Counted from the stretch's first letter, positions 1 through 8,801 are shown. The stretch is DNA of 64,000 nucleotides from Flavobacterium kingsejongi (GCF_003076475.1 NZ_CP020919.1:1736001-1800000), one strand, 5' to 3'. The notes: generated by a model from the letters alone, not told the origin. Numbers and translations are program-made.

Positions 1-516
1 GCGGTACCTATTGCGTTGTCCCTTATTTTTATATTATTGTTTTTTACATTTCATTCCATCCGCCAATCGCTGCTCATTTTTACTGCCATTCCTTTGTCTG
101 CTATCGGAGGCATATTTGCGTTATGGCTTCGGGGAATGCCGTTTAGTATCTCTGCCGGAGTAGGTTTTATAGCACTATTTGGTGTCGCAGTACTCAACGG
201 GATTGTATTAATCGGGTGTTTTAACCAATTGCGGAAAGATGGGATGCACAAGATTGAAGACCGTATCCGGGAAGGGACAAAAATTCGGCTTCGTCCTGTG
301 ATCCTGACTGCTGCCGTAGCCTCATTAGGGTTTCTGCCGATGGCATTAAGCACTACTGCAGGAGCTGAAGTACAAAAGCCTTTGGCGACAGTAGTTATTG
401 GCGGATTGGTAACAGCGACCTTGTTGACGCTAATCGTATTGCCGATATTGTATTACTTTTTTGAAAAGAAAAAAGAGCCTGCAATAGAAAATGAGCAACC
501 GGAGCAACACGTATAG
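1..516 (+). CDS. CzcA/CusA-family RND heavy-metal efflux pump, C-terminal end (partial)
   Basis: Only the last 171 codons are present; the frame is open from base 1, so the gene begins upstream of the window. The fragment holds the final membrane helices of an RND inner membrane pump, including the conserved G-V-A-V-L-N-G-I-V-L helix near residue 60, a charged cytoplasmic loop (residues 75-100) and the R-P-V-I-L-T-A segment typical of CzcA/CusA proteins. These proteins are proton-driven antiporters that move divalent or monovalent metal ions out through a tripartite complex. The partners follow directly: a TolC-type channel at 572 and an HlyD-type adaptor at 1823. Which metal is exported cannot be told from the fragment. 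Confidence 0.9.
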   Translation, partial: AVPIALSLIFILLFFTFHSIRQSLLIFTAIPLSAIGGIFALWLRGMPFSISAGVGFIALFGVAVLNGIVLIGCFNQLRKDGMHKIEDRIREGTKIRLRPVILTAAVASLGFLPMALSTTAGAEVQKPLATVVIGGLVTATLLTLIVLPILYYFFEKKKEPAIENEQPEQHV

Positions 517-571
517 AGTAAACAATAAAGGAAGGGAAATTCATAATTCCCACCTTCAAAAAATAGAAAAA

Positions 572-1813
572 ATGAAAAATAATTTTCAAAGAAACGGAAT
601 ACTACTACTCTGTAGCCTACTCTGGGCAACTGTCACGGTAGCACAATCTCCGCTTACTTTAAATGAAGCCATTGCAGCAGGAATTAAGAACAATCCCAAC
701 CTGCAGGCGGCACAACTCGATAGTAAAATGCAATTGCAATTGGTGAAATCGGCTTATGAATTACCACAGACGGAATTCACAGGGACATTTGGCCAAATCA
801 ATACCAAAGCCAACGATAGGAATTTTGCAGTATCGCAGACGTTTAGCCCATTTCAGTATGGTGCCAAAAAGAAATTACTGCAGGCCAATAGTGCTTTAAG
901 TACTTTGCAGGCAGCACAGACCCAACAGGAATTGATTTTTAGCATCCGGCAATCCTGGAATGCCATGTTGTATTATGCCGAATTGAATAAGATTATGGAA
1001 AAACACAACAGCCTGATGAAGCGCTTTGTGAGATCGGCAAGCCTGAAATTTGATACTGGTGAAACGAATGCGCTCGAAAAAACAACAGCCGTAGCCAAGC
1101 AGCAGGAGCTGGAACAACAGATTAAGCAAAACCAGGCTTTATTGTGGGTCGAGCAATCAAAACTTAAAACGTACCTGAATGATACCGGAGATTTCCGGAT
1201 TTCCGATACACTGCTCACTGCACTTCCGGCATTGACAGTACTGGACAGCAGTATGGTCGTAAAAAACAACGTCCTACAGGTAGCCGCTGAAAATGTACGG
1301 GTAGCAGAAGCCGCTACAAAAGTGCAGCGCTCCACCCTCATGCCGGATGTTACTGCTGGTTATTTTATCCAATCCTTTACCGGGAATCAGGAAGTCAACG
1401 GGGCGACGGTATATTATGATGGAGCACCTCGCTTTCAGGGTTTTACGGTAGGGATTTCACTACCACTTTTTGCGGGTAGTGGCGTAGCTAAGATCAAAGC
1501 GGCAAAAACGAATATTGAAATTCGCCAGAAGGATGCCGAATACCTACAGGCACAGCTGAAAAATCAATATTATCAATTACGGGAGCAATTGGCGACCTAT
1601 GAATCCCTGATTGCGTATTACAAAACAACAGCATTGCCCAATGCGGAGACGATGACTGAAAATGCCTCCAAAGCCTATCGCAACGGAGACATATCATATG
1701 TAGAGTACGTTCAGGCTGTAGAAACCGCAATGACCATACGAACCAATTACCTTAATGCTTTAAATAAATACAACCAGACTGTAATCAATTTGCAGTTTAT
1801 GGTGAATCAATAA
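572..1813 (+). CDS. TolC-family outer membrane efflux channel
   Basis: 413 residues. I chose the ATG at 572 because it begins a clear signal peptide (M-K-N-N-F-Q-R then a hydrophobic run ending V-A-Q-S, cleavage near residue 25). An earlier in-frame ATG at 491 would add 27 polar residues and overlap the pump gene. The mature protein has the two-fold repeated long-helix pattern of outer membrane efflux proteins: a Leu-N-E-A-I start, many Gln/Ala-rich heptads, and the Y-R-N-G-D-I-S-Y-V-E-Y motif near the C-terminus, which is typical of CusC/CzcC-like channels. It should be the outer membrane exit duct for the RND pump, with the adaptor 9 nt downstream. Confidence 0.9.
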   Translation: MKNNFQRNGILLLCSLLWATVTVAQSPLTLNEAIAAGIKNNPNLQAAQLDSKMQLQLVKSAYELPQTEFTGTFGQINTKANDRNFAVSQTFSPFQYGAKKKLLQANSALSTLQAAQTQQELIFSIRQSWNAMLYYAELNKIMEKHNSLMKRFVRSASLKFDTGETNALEKTTAVAKQQELEQQIKQNQALLWVEQSKLKTYLNDTGDFRISDTLLTALPALTVLDSSMVVKNNVLQVAAENVRVAEAATKVQRSTLMPDVTAGYFIQSFTGNQEVNGATVYYDGAPRFQGFTVGISLPLFAGSGVAKIKAAKTNIEIRQKDAEYLQAQLKNQYYQLREQLATYESLIAYYKTTALPNAETMTENASKAYRNGDISYVEYVQAVETAMTIRTNYLNALNKYNQTVINLQFMVNQ

Positions 1814-1822
1814 TAGAAGACA

Positions 1823-3058
1823 ATGAAAAACAAGAATAGTATATATGGTGGTATTGCAGTAGCTGTTGTGCTTGCAGCAGTGCTTTATTTTGCTTTCCGA
1901 AAGACTCCGGCTCCTGCTAAAACTACAGCAGAAAATCCAACCGAAATCGAAAAAGCGGGTACTGCGGTACGGGAAGTGGAACTGAACGAGGCGCAGTATA
2001 AGGCTTCCGGTATTGTGTTGGGGAGTTTCGCCATGAAAAACCTGAGTGAAGTGGTGAATGCCAATGGGTATACCAAGTTACCCCCACAAAACCAGGCTGA
2101 TGTTTCGGTATACCTTCCCGGAATAGTAAAATCGATTTTGGTGATCGAAGGGCAATTAGTACGTAAAGGACAATTACTCGCTACCCTGGAAAGCCCGGAA
2201 TACGCGCGCCTGCAACAGGATTACCTCACGTCTAAAAGCAATCTGGAATACCTGAACCTGGAATACGACCGCCAGAAAACCCTAAGTGACGAAAATGTAA
2301 ACTCTAAAAAGACATACCAAAAGACCAAATCAGACTATGAGATTGAAAAGGCACGGTTCAGTTCATTACAGCAGCAGTTAAACCTGTTGCACCTGAATCC
2401 GGGAGGCCCTGCGACATTACCGATATTGGCTCCAATAGCCGGTTATATTACCGAAATCACTATTAAATTAGGAAGTAATGCCGAAGTAGGAAAACCGCTT
2501 TTCAGCATCGTGGATAATTCCAAACTGCATGTTGATTTATTGGTATACGAAAAAGACCTGTACAAAGTAAAACCCGGACAGAATATTAGATTTGTACTGA
2601 CAAATCAGGATAATACGGAAATCCGTGGAAAAGTATTTAATGTGGGTAAAGCCTTTGAAAATGAAACTAAGTCGGTAGCTGTTCATGCTGATATTTTAAA
2701 TGCGAACCAGGCATTGATTTCCGGCATGTATGTGAATGCATTGATTGATGTAGGAGCGAAAGATGTGCAATCGCTACCTGTGGAAGCTGTAGTAAAGGCA
2801 GAAGGGCGTGAGTTTATTTTTATCCTTGAAGGTGAAGAAACCGAAAAAAAAGAAGAGCACGGTAAGCCCGCTGTAGAAGAAGGGAAACATTTTCACTTCC
2901 AGCGTATAGAAGTTAAGACCGGGACTTCACAATTAGGATTTGTTGAGGTATCTTTATTGCACGAAGTACCACCCAATGCACCTATAGTGCTAAAAGGGGC
3001 GTATTATATTCAAAGCCACTTGCTGAAAAGCGAAGGCGGTGGCGGGCATGAGCATTAA
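1823..3058 (+). CDS. RND efflux periplasmic adaptor (HlyD/CusB family)
   Basis: 411 residues. A single N-terminal hydrophobic segment (about residues 8-26) is an uncleaved anchor or signal; there is no lipobox Cys. Then come split barrel-sandwich (lipoyl-like) halves near 85-115 and 195-225 around an alpha-helical hairpin (about 125-190, rich in Gln/Lys/Glu), followed by a beta-barrel domain. A charged insert near 345-360 and a C-terminal Gly/His tail ending G-H-E-H may bind metal; this is an inference from composition. The gene lies between the TolC gene (9 nt) and the P-type ATPase gene, so it is in the same operon and should join the pump to the outer membrane channel. Confidence 0.9.
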   Translation: MKNKNSIYGGIAVAVVLAAVLYFAFRKTPAPAKTTAENPTEIEKAGTAVREVELNEAQYKASGIVLGSFAMKNLSEVVNANGYTKLPPQNQADVSVYLPGIVKSILVIEGQLVRKGQLLATLESPEYARLQQDYLTSKSNLEYLNLEYDRQKTLSDENVNSKKTYQKTKSDYEIEKARFSSLQQQLNLLHLNPGGPATLPILAPIAGYITEITIKLGSNAEVGKPLFSIVDNSKLHVDLLVYEKDLYKVKPGQNIRFVLTNQDNTEIRGKVFNVGKAFENETKSVAVHADILNANQALISGMYVNALIDVGAKDVQSLPVEAVVKAEGREFIFILEGEETEKKEEHGKPAVEEGKHFHFQRIEVKTGTSQLGFVEVSLLHEVPPNAPIVLKGAYYIQSHLLKSEGGGGHEH

Positions 3059-3151
3059 TCTCTTGCGTGCTGAATAGTAAACGAAAAAAAGAATCTGTTG
3101 CTTTATTCCTGCTGTGATCGGCAGTGGAATAGCACTATAAAATGTAAAAGT

Positions 3152-5065
3152 ATGGGACATAACCATGAAGATCATGATCATGAGGGGCACAGCCCTGCTC
3201 ATGATGAAGAAAGTACAATTAAAGCCTATATCCCGGCTATTGTAAGTTTTATATTATTGGTTTCCGGGATGGTATTACAGCATCAGGAAGCGGAATTCTT
3301 TAAAAATCCACTTCGATTGGGCTGGTACCTTGTTGCCTATGCTTTGGTCGGGCTTCCGGTAAACTGGGAGGCCTTGAAAAGCATACGCCGCGGTGATGTA
3401 TTCTCTGAATTTTTCCTGATGTCAATTGCAACGATCGGTGCCTTTTTTATCGGAGAGTATGCAGAGGGTGTAGCGGTAATGCTATTTTATGCGATTGGTG
3501 AACTTTTCCAGGATGCCGCTGTTAATAAGGCCAAAAGAAGTATCAAAGCCTTATTGGATATACGTCCTGACACCGTAACGGTACTACGCGATACCGGTGC
3601 GGTTACTATCAATCCGACAGCAGTTACCGTTGGGGAGATTATCCAGGTGAAACCGGGAGAAAAAGTCGCCCTTGATGGTATATTGTTATCGGAAAAAGCG
3701 GCTTTTGATACGGCTGCATTAACCGGAGAAAGCAAACCCGATACCAAAAAAGAAGGTGAAGTTGTACTGGCAGGGATGATTAACCTGCAAACCCTTGCCG
3801 ATGTTAAAGTGACAGCCTTGTTCAAAGACAGTAAACTCTCCGGAATCTTGAAAATGGTGCAGGATGCTACGGCGAGGAAGTCACAGACGCAATTGTTTAT
3901 CAGTCGTTTTGCGAAAATATACACCCCAATTGTGGTGTTTTTGGCTATTGCAATTACCATAGTTCCGTACTTTTTTGTAGCGGATTATGTTTTTACCAAT
4001 TGGCTGTACCGTGCTCTGGTATTCCTGGTGATTTCCTGTCCATGTGCTTTGGTAATTTCCGTTCCATTGGGTTATTTTGGAGGAATAGGGCTGGCGTCAC
4101 GTAAGGGTATACTGTTCAAAGGCAGTAATTTTCTGGATGTGATTACAAAGGTAGATACCGTGGTAATGGACAAAACCGGAACCCTGACAAAAGGAGTTTT
4201 CGAAGTACAGGAAATCCATACGGTTGATTTTGACCGTAAGGAACTGTTGCTGTTGGCTGCGGCACTGGAGGCAAAATCGACACATCCTATTGCCGCTGCT
4301 ATCGTTAGGCATGCGGGAAGTGGGGAACAACTGCCGGAAGTTAGTGGAGTGGAAGAAATTCCGGGTCATGGGCTTTCCGGAACAGTCGGTGGAAAAAAGG
4401 TACTGGCAGGGAATGTGAAGCTATTGAAAAAATATAATATTGCCTACGATAAAACAGTAGATGATAATCCGGAAACCATCGTTGTGGTAGCAGTAGACGG
4501 CCGTTATGCGGGCTATATTACTATTGCCGATGAGATCAAGGAGGATGCTGCTGAAACGATTGCGAAATTGCATGCACTCGGTATAAAGACTGTAATGTTA
4601 AGTGGAGACAAACAGAGCATTGTGGACCGTGTAGCACAGCTCTTAAAAATAGATACCGCCTTTGGTGATTTGCTGCCAGAAGGCAAAGTTGCAAAAGTGC
4701 AGGAGCTGAAAGACCAAAAACGGATCCTGGCTTTTGTAGGCGATGGTGTTAATGATGCTCCTGTAATTGCGCTGGCAGATGCCGGTATTGCTATGGGTGG
4801 ACTGGGTAGTGATGCTGCTATCGAAACCGCAGATATTGTGATCCAGAACGACCAGCCGGGCAAAATCCCGGTAGCCATACAAATAGGGCGTGAAACCCGT
4901 AAAATTGTAGTGCAGAATATCAGCCTGGCTTTTGCAGTGAAAGCTGTAGTATTAATTTTAGGTGCCGGAGGACTTGCGACGTTATGGGAGGCAGTATTTG
5001 CAGATGTTGGGGTAGCATTACTGGCCATATTAAATGCCGTACGCATCCAACGCCTGAAATTGTAA
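3152..5065 (+). CDS. P1B-type heavy-metal translocating ATPase (Zn/Cd/Pb-like)
   Basis: 637 residues from the ATG at 3152. A TTG 54 nt upstream is open but gives a poor N-terminus. Residues 1-20 are a His/Asp/Glu-rich tail (G-H-N-H-E-D-H-D-H) in place of the usual HMA domain. P-type landmarks are all present: T-G-E-S at 191-194, C-P-C at 296-298, phosphorylated Asp340 in D-K-T-G-T, His-Pro at 378-379, and G-D-G-V-N-D at 530-535. The last helices carry Lys597 and Asp618 (F-A-V-K and A-D-V-G). That pair is characteristic of ZntA/CadA-type pumps rather than of copper pumps, so Zn2+, Cd2+ or Pb2+ is the likelier substrate even though a multicopper oxidase lies downstream. It sits in the inner membrane. 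Confidence 0.92.
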   Translation: MGHNHEDHDHEGHSPAHDEESTIKAYIPAIVSFILLVSGMVLQHQEAEFFKNPLRLGWYLVAYALVGLPVNWEALKSIRRGDVFSEFFLMSIATIGAFFIGEYAEGVAVMLFYAIGELFQDAAVNKAKRSIKALLDIRPDTVTVLRDTGAVTINPTAVTVGEIIQVKPGEKVALDGILLSEKAAFDTAALTGESKPDTKKEGEVVLAGMINLQTLADVKVTALFKDSKLSGILKMVQDATARKSQTQLFISRFAKIYTPIVVFLAIAITIVPYFFVADYVFTNWLYRALVFLVISCPCALVISVPLGYFGGIGLASRKGILFKGSNFLDVITKVDTVVMDKTGTLTKGVFEVQEIHTVDFDRKELLLLAAALEAKSTHPIAAAIVRHAGSGEQLPEVSGVEEIPGHGLSGTVGGKKVLAGNVKLLKKYNIAYDKTVDDNPETIVVVAVDGRYAGYITIADEIKEDAAETIAKLHALGIKTVMLSGDKQSIVDRVAQLLKIDTAFGDLLPEGKVAKVQELKDQKRILAFVGDGVNDAPVIALADAGIAMGGLGSDAAIETADIVIQNDQPGKIPVAIQIGRETRKIVVQNISLAFAVKAVVLILGAGGLATLWEAVFADVGVALLAILNAVRIQRLKL

Positions 5066-5123
5066 AGCTGCGATGAGAAATTACTTTTAACGTCATATTA
5101 GACATAATCTACGCCGATTTGCC

Positions 5124-5131
5124 TAATTTTG
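5124..5131 (+). promoter_or_regulatory. Candidate -7 box of the HYC_CC_PP gene
   Basis: TAATTTTG followed by C matches the Bacteroidota -7 consensus TAnnTTTG exactly and lies 21 nt before the ATG at 5153. No TTTG is found at the expected -33 position. It suggests that this small gene can be transcribed separately from the pump genes upstream. A TATTAGAC...GCCGAT motif sits just upstream (5096-5118). Confidence 0.45.
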
Positions 5132-5152
5132 CTTTTATTCTTTTTTTGACAA

Positions 5153-5542
5153 ATGAAAAAGTTATTCGTTACATTACTTATGATCCTGTACATCGTTCCT
5201 GCCATAGGAGTGAATGTATCGGCACATTTTTGTGGTAGTGAACTGATGGCTATTTCACACAAGATGTCAGCAATGGAAAAATGTTTCTGCGGCTCGCAGA
5301 AAATGAAAAAAGGATGCTGCGAAGACAAAGAGCAGACTTTTAAGATGGACGACAGCCAGCAAAAGGCAGAATTGTTCTCTCAGAGCTTTGCCAATCCTTT
5401 CTGCCTGCTTCCTGCCGTAACGGAAATTTTTCCCATACCGGGTATTTTTGAGGCTGCATTTCAAAAGGAAACTACTTTATTTCCACCGCCACCGCTATTT
5501 AAAAGGCCAATCTATCTGTTGAACAGGGTTTTCCGTATTTGA
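5153..5542 (+). CDS. HYC_CC_PP-type small exported protein
   Basis: 129 residues. A signal peptide (about residues 1-23) is followed by the marks that give this Bacteroidota family its name: H-F-C at 25-27 (HYC position), further Cys at 44 and 46, Cys-Cys at 55-56, and a run of four prolines at 111-114 before a conserved basic end. The family's function is unknown. The Cys/His/Met content (many Met near 32-51) and the position between a metal ATPase and a metal-binding lipoprotein suggest periplasmic or envelope metal binding; that is inference. It has its own candidate -7 box. Confidence 0.8.
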   Translation: MKKLFVTLLMILYIVPAIGVNVSAHFCGSELMAISHKMSAMEKCFCGSQKMKKGCCEDKEQTFKMDDSQQKAELFSQSFANPFCLLPAVTEIFPIPGIFEAAFQKETTLFPPPPLFKRPIYLLNRVFRI

Positions 5543-5594
5543 TTTACCGTTTTATTAGACTAATGCCGATGTATCTCATACAATCGGATGTGCT

Positions 5595-5624
5595 GTAGTA
5601 TAGCAATACTACGGATTAATTTTA
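5595..5624 (+). promoter_or_regulatory. Perfect palindrome inside a candidate promoter of the HMA lipoprotein gene
   Basis: GTAGTAT and ATACTAC (5595-5601 and 5606-5612) form a perfect 7-bp inverted repeat with a 4-nt spacer. A TAATTTTA sequence at 5617-5624 fits the Bacteroidota -7 box with one mismatch and is 20 nt before the ATG at 5644. The palindrome therefore lies between the expected -33 and -7 positions, where MerR-type regulators bind in other bacteria. No regulator gene is in the window. It could instead be a hairpin in the RNA if transcription enters from upstream. Confidence 0.35.
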
Positions 5625-5643
5625 AACGCAAATACGATAAATA

Positions 5644-6477
5644 ATGAAAACAATCCATAAAATTTTAATGGTCCTGATGATTTTTACCACTGTGACCAGC
5701 TGTGAATCCCAAATTAAAAATGCCAAAACCGCTACTGTAAAAATATACGGAAACTGTGGTATGTGTAAAAAAACAATCGAAAAAGCCGCCAATGAAAAAG
5801 GCATAGCTCAGGCGGATTGGAATGTCGATAGTAAAATGCTTACGCTAACCTATGACAGCCAGAAGACAACTCCGGAAGCTGTTACTAAAAAAATAGCGTA
5901 TGCCGGGTATGATAGCGATGCTTTCCGTGCCCCTGACGCAGCCTATGCTAAATTACCTGAATGTTGCCAGTATGAAAGGCCGGTGCAAACAAAAACGGTA
6001 GCTGCAACTGCTCTTCTTGAAGCAAAAACTGTTACACCAGCTCAGGAAAAAGGAGTAGGGAATGTGTATGCGGCCTATTTTAATTTAAAAGAGGCATTGG
6101 TACAATCTAACGGGGTCACTGCAGCAGCAAAAGGAACCACTTTGGTCACTGCGATCAAAGGTGTGGCTATGGAAGGGATGAAGCCGGAACAGCATGCAGT
6201 GTGGATGAAGGCGCTGAAAACAATACAGGAAGATGCTGTTCATATTGCAGGCACAAAAGATATTGAACACCAAAGGGAGCGTTTTGTTTCTTTGTCAAAA
6301 GCAATGTATCCTGTATTTAAAGCTTTTAAATCCGGAGGAACAGTCTACTATCAAAACTGTCCAATGTTTAATGATGGAAAAGGAGCCACATGGGTAAGCC
6401 GTGAAAGTACGGTGAAGAATCCATATTACGGAGCACAGATGTTAAGCTGTGGCAGCACGGTAGAAACCATACAATAA
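5644..6477 (+). CDS. HMA-domain and DUF3347 lipoprotein, metal binding
   Basis: 277 residues. An N-terminal hydrophobic segment ends in a lipobox-like T-V-T-S-C, so Cys20 is probably lipidated. Residues 30-95 form a heavy-metal-associated (HMA) fold with the metal-binding C-x-x-C at Cys38-Cys41 (N-C-G-M-C). The C-terminal half (about 138-277) matches the DUF3347 pattern: Y-F-N-L-K-E-A-L near the start, Y-Y-Q-N-C-P-M-F, and a closing N-P-Y-Y-G-A-Q-M-L-S-C-G. DUF3347 domains are found on copper efflux proteins and probably bind metal through Cys/Met/His. The protein is likely a periplasmic metal carrier serving the RND pump or the oxidase 36 nt downstream. Confidence 0.88.
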   Translation: MKTIHKILMVLMIFTTVTSCESQIKNAKTATVKIYGNCGMCKKTIEKAANEKGIAQADWNVDSKMLTLTYDSQKTTPEAVTKKIAYAGYDSDAFRAPDAAYAKLPECCQYERPVQTKTVAATALLEAKTVTPAQEKGVGNVYAAYFNLKEALVQSNGVTAAAKGTTLVTAIKGVAMEGMKPEQHAVWMKALKTIQEDAVHIAGTKDIEHQRERFVSLSKAMYPVFKAFKSGGTVYYQNCPMFNDGKGATWVSRESTVKNPYYGAQMLSCGSTVETIQ

Positions 6478-6483
6478 CCTTAG

Positions 6484-6508
6484 GCCGGTCTGGCTTAGGG
6501 CCGGCTTT
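6484..6508 (+). terminator. Weak G+C hairpin between the lipoprotein and oxidase genes
   Basis: GCCGG and CCGGC with flanking pairs form a short stem of about 7 bp (one wobble) followed by only three T residues. It lies in the 36-nt gap before the multicopper oxidase gene. It could reduce read-through or stabilise the upstream mRNA, but it is too weak to call a firm terminator. Confidence 0.25.
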
Positions 6509-6513
6509 ACATC

Positions 6514-8760
6514 ATGGCTCTTATGAAACAAAAATTAACTTTACTGCTCTTCTTTTTTGGAGTGCTGATCCTGCGGGCACAGGACACTAAGGAATATGAT
6601 TTATACGTTAGGGATACGGTAGTGAATTATACCGGGAAATCGGTAAAAGCGATTGCGATCAATGGGCAGATTCCGGCACCTACTTTATATTTTACAGAAG
6701 GTGATACTGCGGTAATTCGCGTACACAACACCATGCATCATGAAACGTCAATCCACTGGCACGGATTATTGCTGCCTAATGAACAGGATGGGGTACCTTA
6801 TCTTACCACTGCTCCGATAAAAGGGATGTCGGTACATACTTATAAATTTCCAATCCGGCAAAGCGGCACCTACTGGTATCATTCCCATACGATGCTACAG
6901 GAGCAGTCAGGAATGTATGGCGCGTTGGTGATCCATAAAAAAGAACCACCAAAACTAAGGGAATATACCTTATTGCTGAGTGACTGGACAGATGCCGATC
7001 CCCATGAGGTAGAGCGGTCTTTGCACAAAGCAACCGATTGGTATGCCATTAAAAAAGGGGCGACCCAGAATTATGCAGCAGCAATTGGGAAAGGACACCT
7101 GAAAACCAAACTCACCAATGAATGGAAACGCATGCATGCGATGGATGTAAGTGATGTGTATTATGAACGCTTTTTTGCCAATGGAAAAACCGATGCCGAG
7201 GCACCTCAGTTTAAAGCCGGGGAAAAAGTACGCATCCGGGTAATAAATGGCAGTTCTTCAACCTATTTCTGGCTGAATTATGCCGGAGGGAAAATTGACG
7301 TTGTAGCATCGGATGGGCAGGATGTGGTTCCTGTAGCAGTAGATCGCTTGATTGTAGGGGCTTCGGAAACCTATGATGTCCAAGTTACGATTCCCGCGGA
7401 GGGCATGGCGTATGAATTCCTGGCAACTGCCGAAGACCGTACCGGGCATGCTTCTTTATGGCTGGGAAGTGGTGTGAAGCAATTGCAGGCACCGTTGCCG
7501 AAACTGGATTATTTCGAAGGCATGAAGATGATGAACGATATGATGACACTGGGTGGGAATATGAAGGATATGGGAATGAATATGAGCCTGCAGCAAATGG
7601 ATATGAATGCCGTCATGTATCCTGAAATAACCGGAAAAACAGACAAATCCGGAGCTACCATGCCCGAACATCAGCCATCAAATGAGAAGATGGAGGCTAT
7701 GGATATGCCGGGCATGAAAGGGCATACTATGCCAACTGGAGGTACTGAGGATTTGGTAACATTAAACTATGCGATGCTAAAAGCGCCGGAGAAAACGGTA
7801 TTGCCCGAAGGGCCGGTACGGGTATTGAATTTTGAGCTGACGGGTAATATGAACCGCTATGTCTGGACAATCAATAATAAAACAGTTTCGGAAACCGATA
7901 AAATCCTGATTAAAAAAGGAGAAAACATCCTAATTGTAATTTACAACAATTCAATGATGCGCCATCCGATGCACCTGCATGGGCACTTTTTCCGGATATT
8001 GAATGGACAGGGCGATTATGCACCATTGAAAAATGTGATTGATGTCATGCCTATGGAAACCGATACAATCGAGTTTCATGCATCAGAAGAATATGGCGAC
8101 TGGTTTTTTCATTGCCACATATTGTATCACATGATGTCGGGAATGGGAAGGATTTTTACCTACGAAAATTCGCCGCCCAATCCCCAGATTCCGGATCCGG
8201 AGAAAGCCCTGAAAATTGTGTACAATGATGACAGGCGGTATTACTTCTCTGCCAATATAGGACTCGAAAGCAATGGGAGTGATGGTGATATGCGCCTCGA
8301 AAATACCCGCAATTTTTTTGATGTCGAATGGAGGCTTGGCTTTAACGACCGATCCGGATATGAAACAGAAGCACATTTTGGGCGCTATCTGGATCGGAAT
8401 CAATACCTTTCCGCATACGGGGGATTTGATTTCCGGTACCATAGCAACGATGATCCGGGGAGTAATCTCTTCGGGCAGGCGAGTACCCAGAACCAGCGGG
8501 CTGTAGTGTGCATCGGGATTATCTATCAGTTGCCCTGGCTGGTCAATGCGGATTTCAGGCTGGATCATCAGGGAAAAGCCCGGGTGCAGTTCAAGCGGGA
8601 TGATATACCGGTTACATCACGATTACGGCTTTGGGGATCCTGGAATACGGATTTCGAATACAGTGTCGGTTCCCGGTATATAATGACGAAATACTGGTCG
8701 TTATCCGCACATTATGATAGTGATATGGGAATGGGTGGCGGATTAGTGCTGACTTATTAA
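6514..8760 (+). CDS. CopA-type multicopper oxidase with extra C-terminal barrel-like domain
   Basis: 748 residues. The signal peptide ends near residue 23 (I-L-R-A-Q); a second possible ATG at 6523 would only shorten it. Three cupredoxin domains carry the copper ligands: H81-W-H83, H123-S-H125, the H-P-M-H-L-H-G-H block at 484-491 and H533-C-H535. A Met/His-rich insert (about 335-410) is typical of CopA/PcoA copper oxidases. The core should end near residue 565. Another 180 residues follow, rich in alternating aromatic strands and ending in Y, resembling CopB-like outer membrane barrel strands rather than an oxidase domain. It probably oxidises Cu(I) in the periplasm or at the outer membrane. 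It is the last gene of the metal cluster. Confidence 0.88.
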   Translation: MALMKQKLTLLLFFFGVLILRAQDTKEYDLYVRDTVVNYTGKSVKAIAINGQIPAPTLYFTEGDTAVIRVHNTMHHETSIHWHGLLLPNEQDGVPYLTTAPIKGMSVHTYKFPIRQSGTYWYHSHTMLQEQSGMYGALVIHKKEPPKLREYTLLLSDWTDADPHEVERSLHKATDWYAIKKGATQNYAAAIGKGHLKTKLTNEWKRMHAMDVSDVYYERFFANGKTDAEAPQFKAGEKVRIRVINGSSSTYFWLNYAGGKIDVVASDGQDVVPVAVDRLIVGASETYDVQVTIPAEGMAYEFLATAEDRTGHASLWLGSGVKQLQAPLPKLDYFEGMKMMNDMMTLGGNMKDMGMNMSLQQMDMNAVMYPEITGKTDKSGATMPEHQPSNEKMEAMDMPGMKGHTMPTGGTEDLVTLNYAMLKAPEKTVLPEGPVRVLNFELTGNMNRYVWTINNKTVSETDKILIKKGENILIVIYNNSMMRHPMHLHGHFFRILNGQGDYAPLKNVIDVMPMETDTIEFHASEEYGDWFFHCHILYHMMSGMGRIFTYENSPPNPQIPDPEKALKIVYNDDRRYYFSANIGLESNGSDGDMRLENTRNFFDVEWRLGFNDRSGYETEAHFGRYLDRNQYLSAYGGFDFRYHSNDDPGSNLFGQASTQNQRAVVCIGIIYQLPWLVNADFRLDHQGKARVQFKRDDIPVTSRLRLWGSWNTDFEYSVGSRYIMTKYWSLSAHYDSDMGMGGGLVLTY

Positions 8761-8770
8761 TTGCATAAAA

Positions 8771-8801
8771 AAAGCTTCTGAGGGATTCCTTCAGGAGCTT
8801 T
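8771..8801 (+). terminator. Rho-independent terminator of the metal cluster
   Basis: A stem of about 14 bp (AAAGCT paired with AGCTTT at the base, two wobbles higher up, 3-nt loop) begins 10 nt after the oxidase stop. The 3' arm ends in a short T run. The A run on the other side means it could also work on the minus strand. Confidence 0.7.

Noticed and set aside
491..571. Upstream ATG of the TolC-type gene adding 27 residues
   Set aside because: It overlaps the RND pump gene and puts polar sequence ahead of a clear signal peptide starting at 572.
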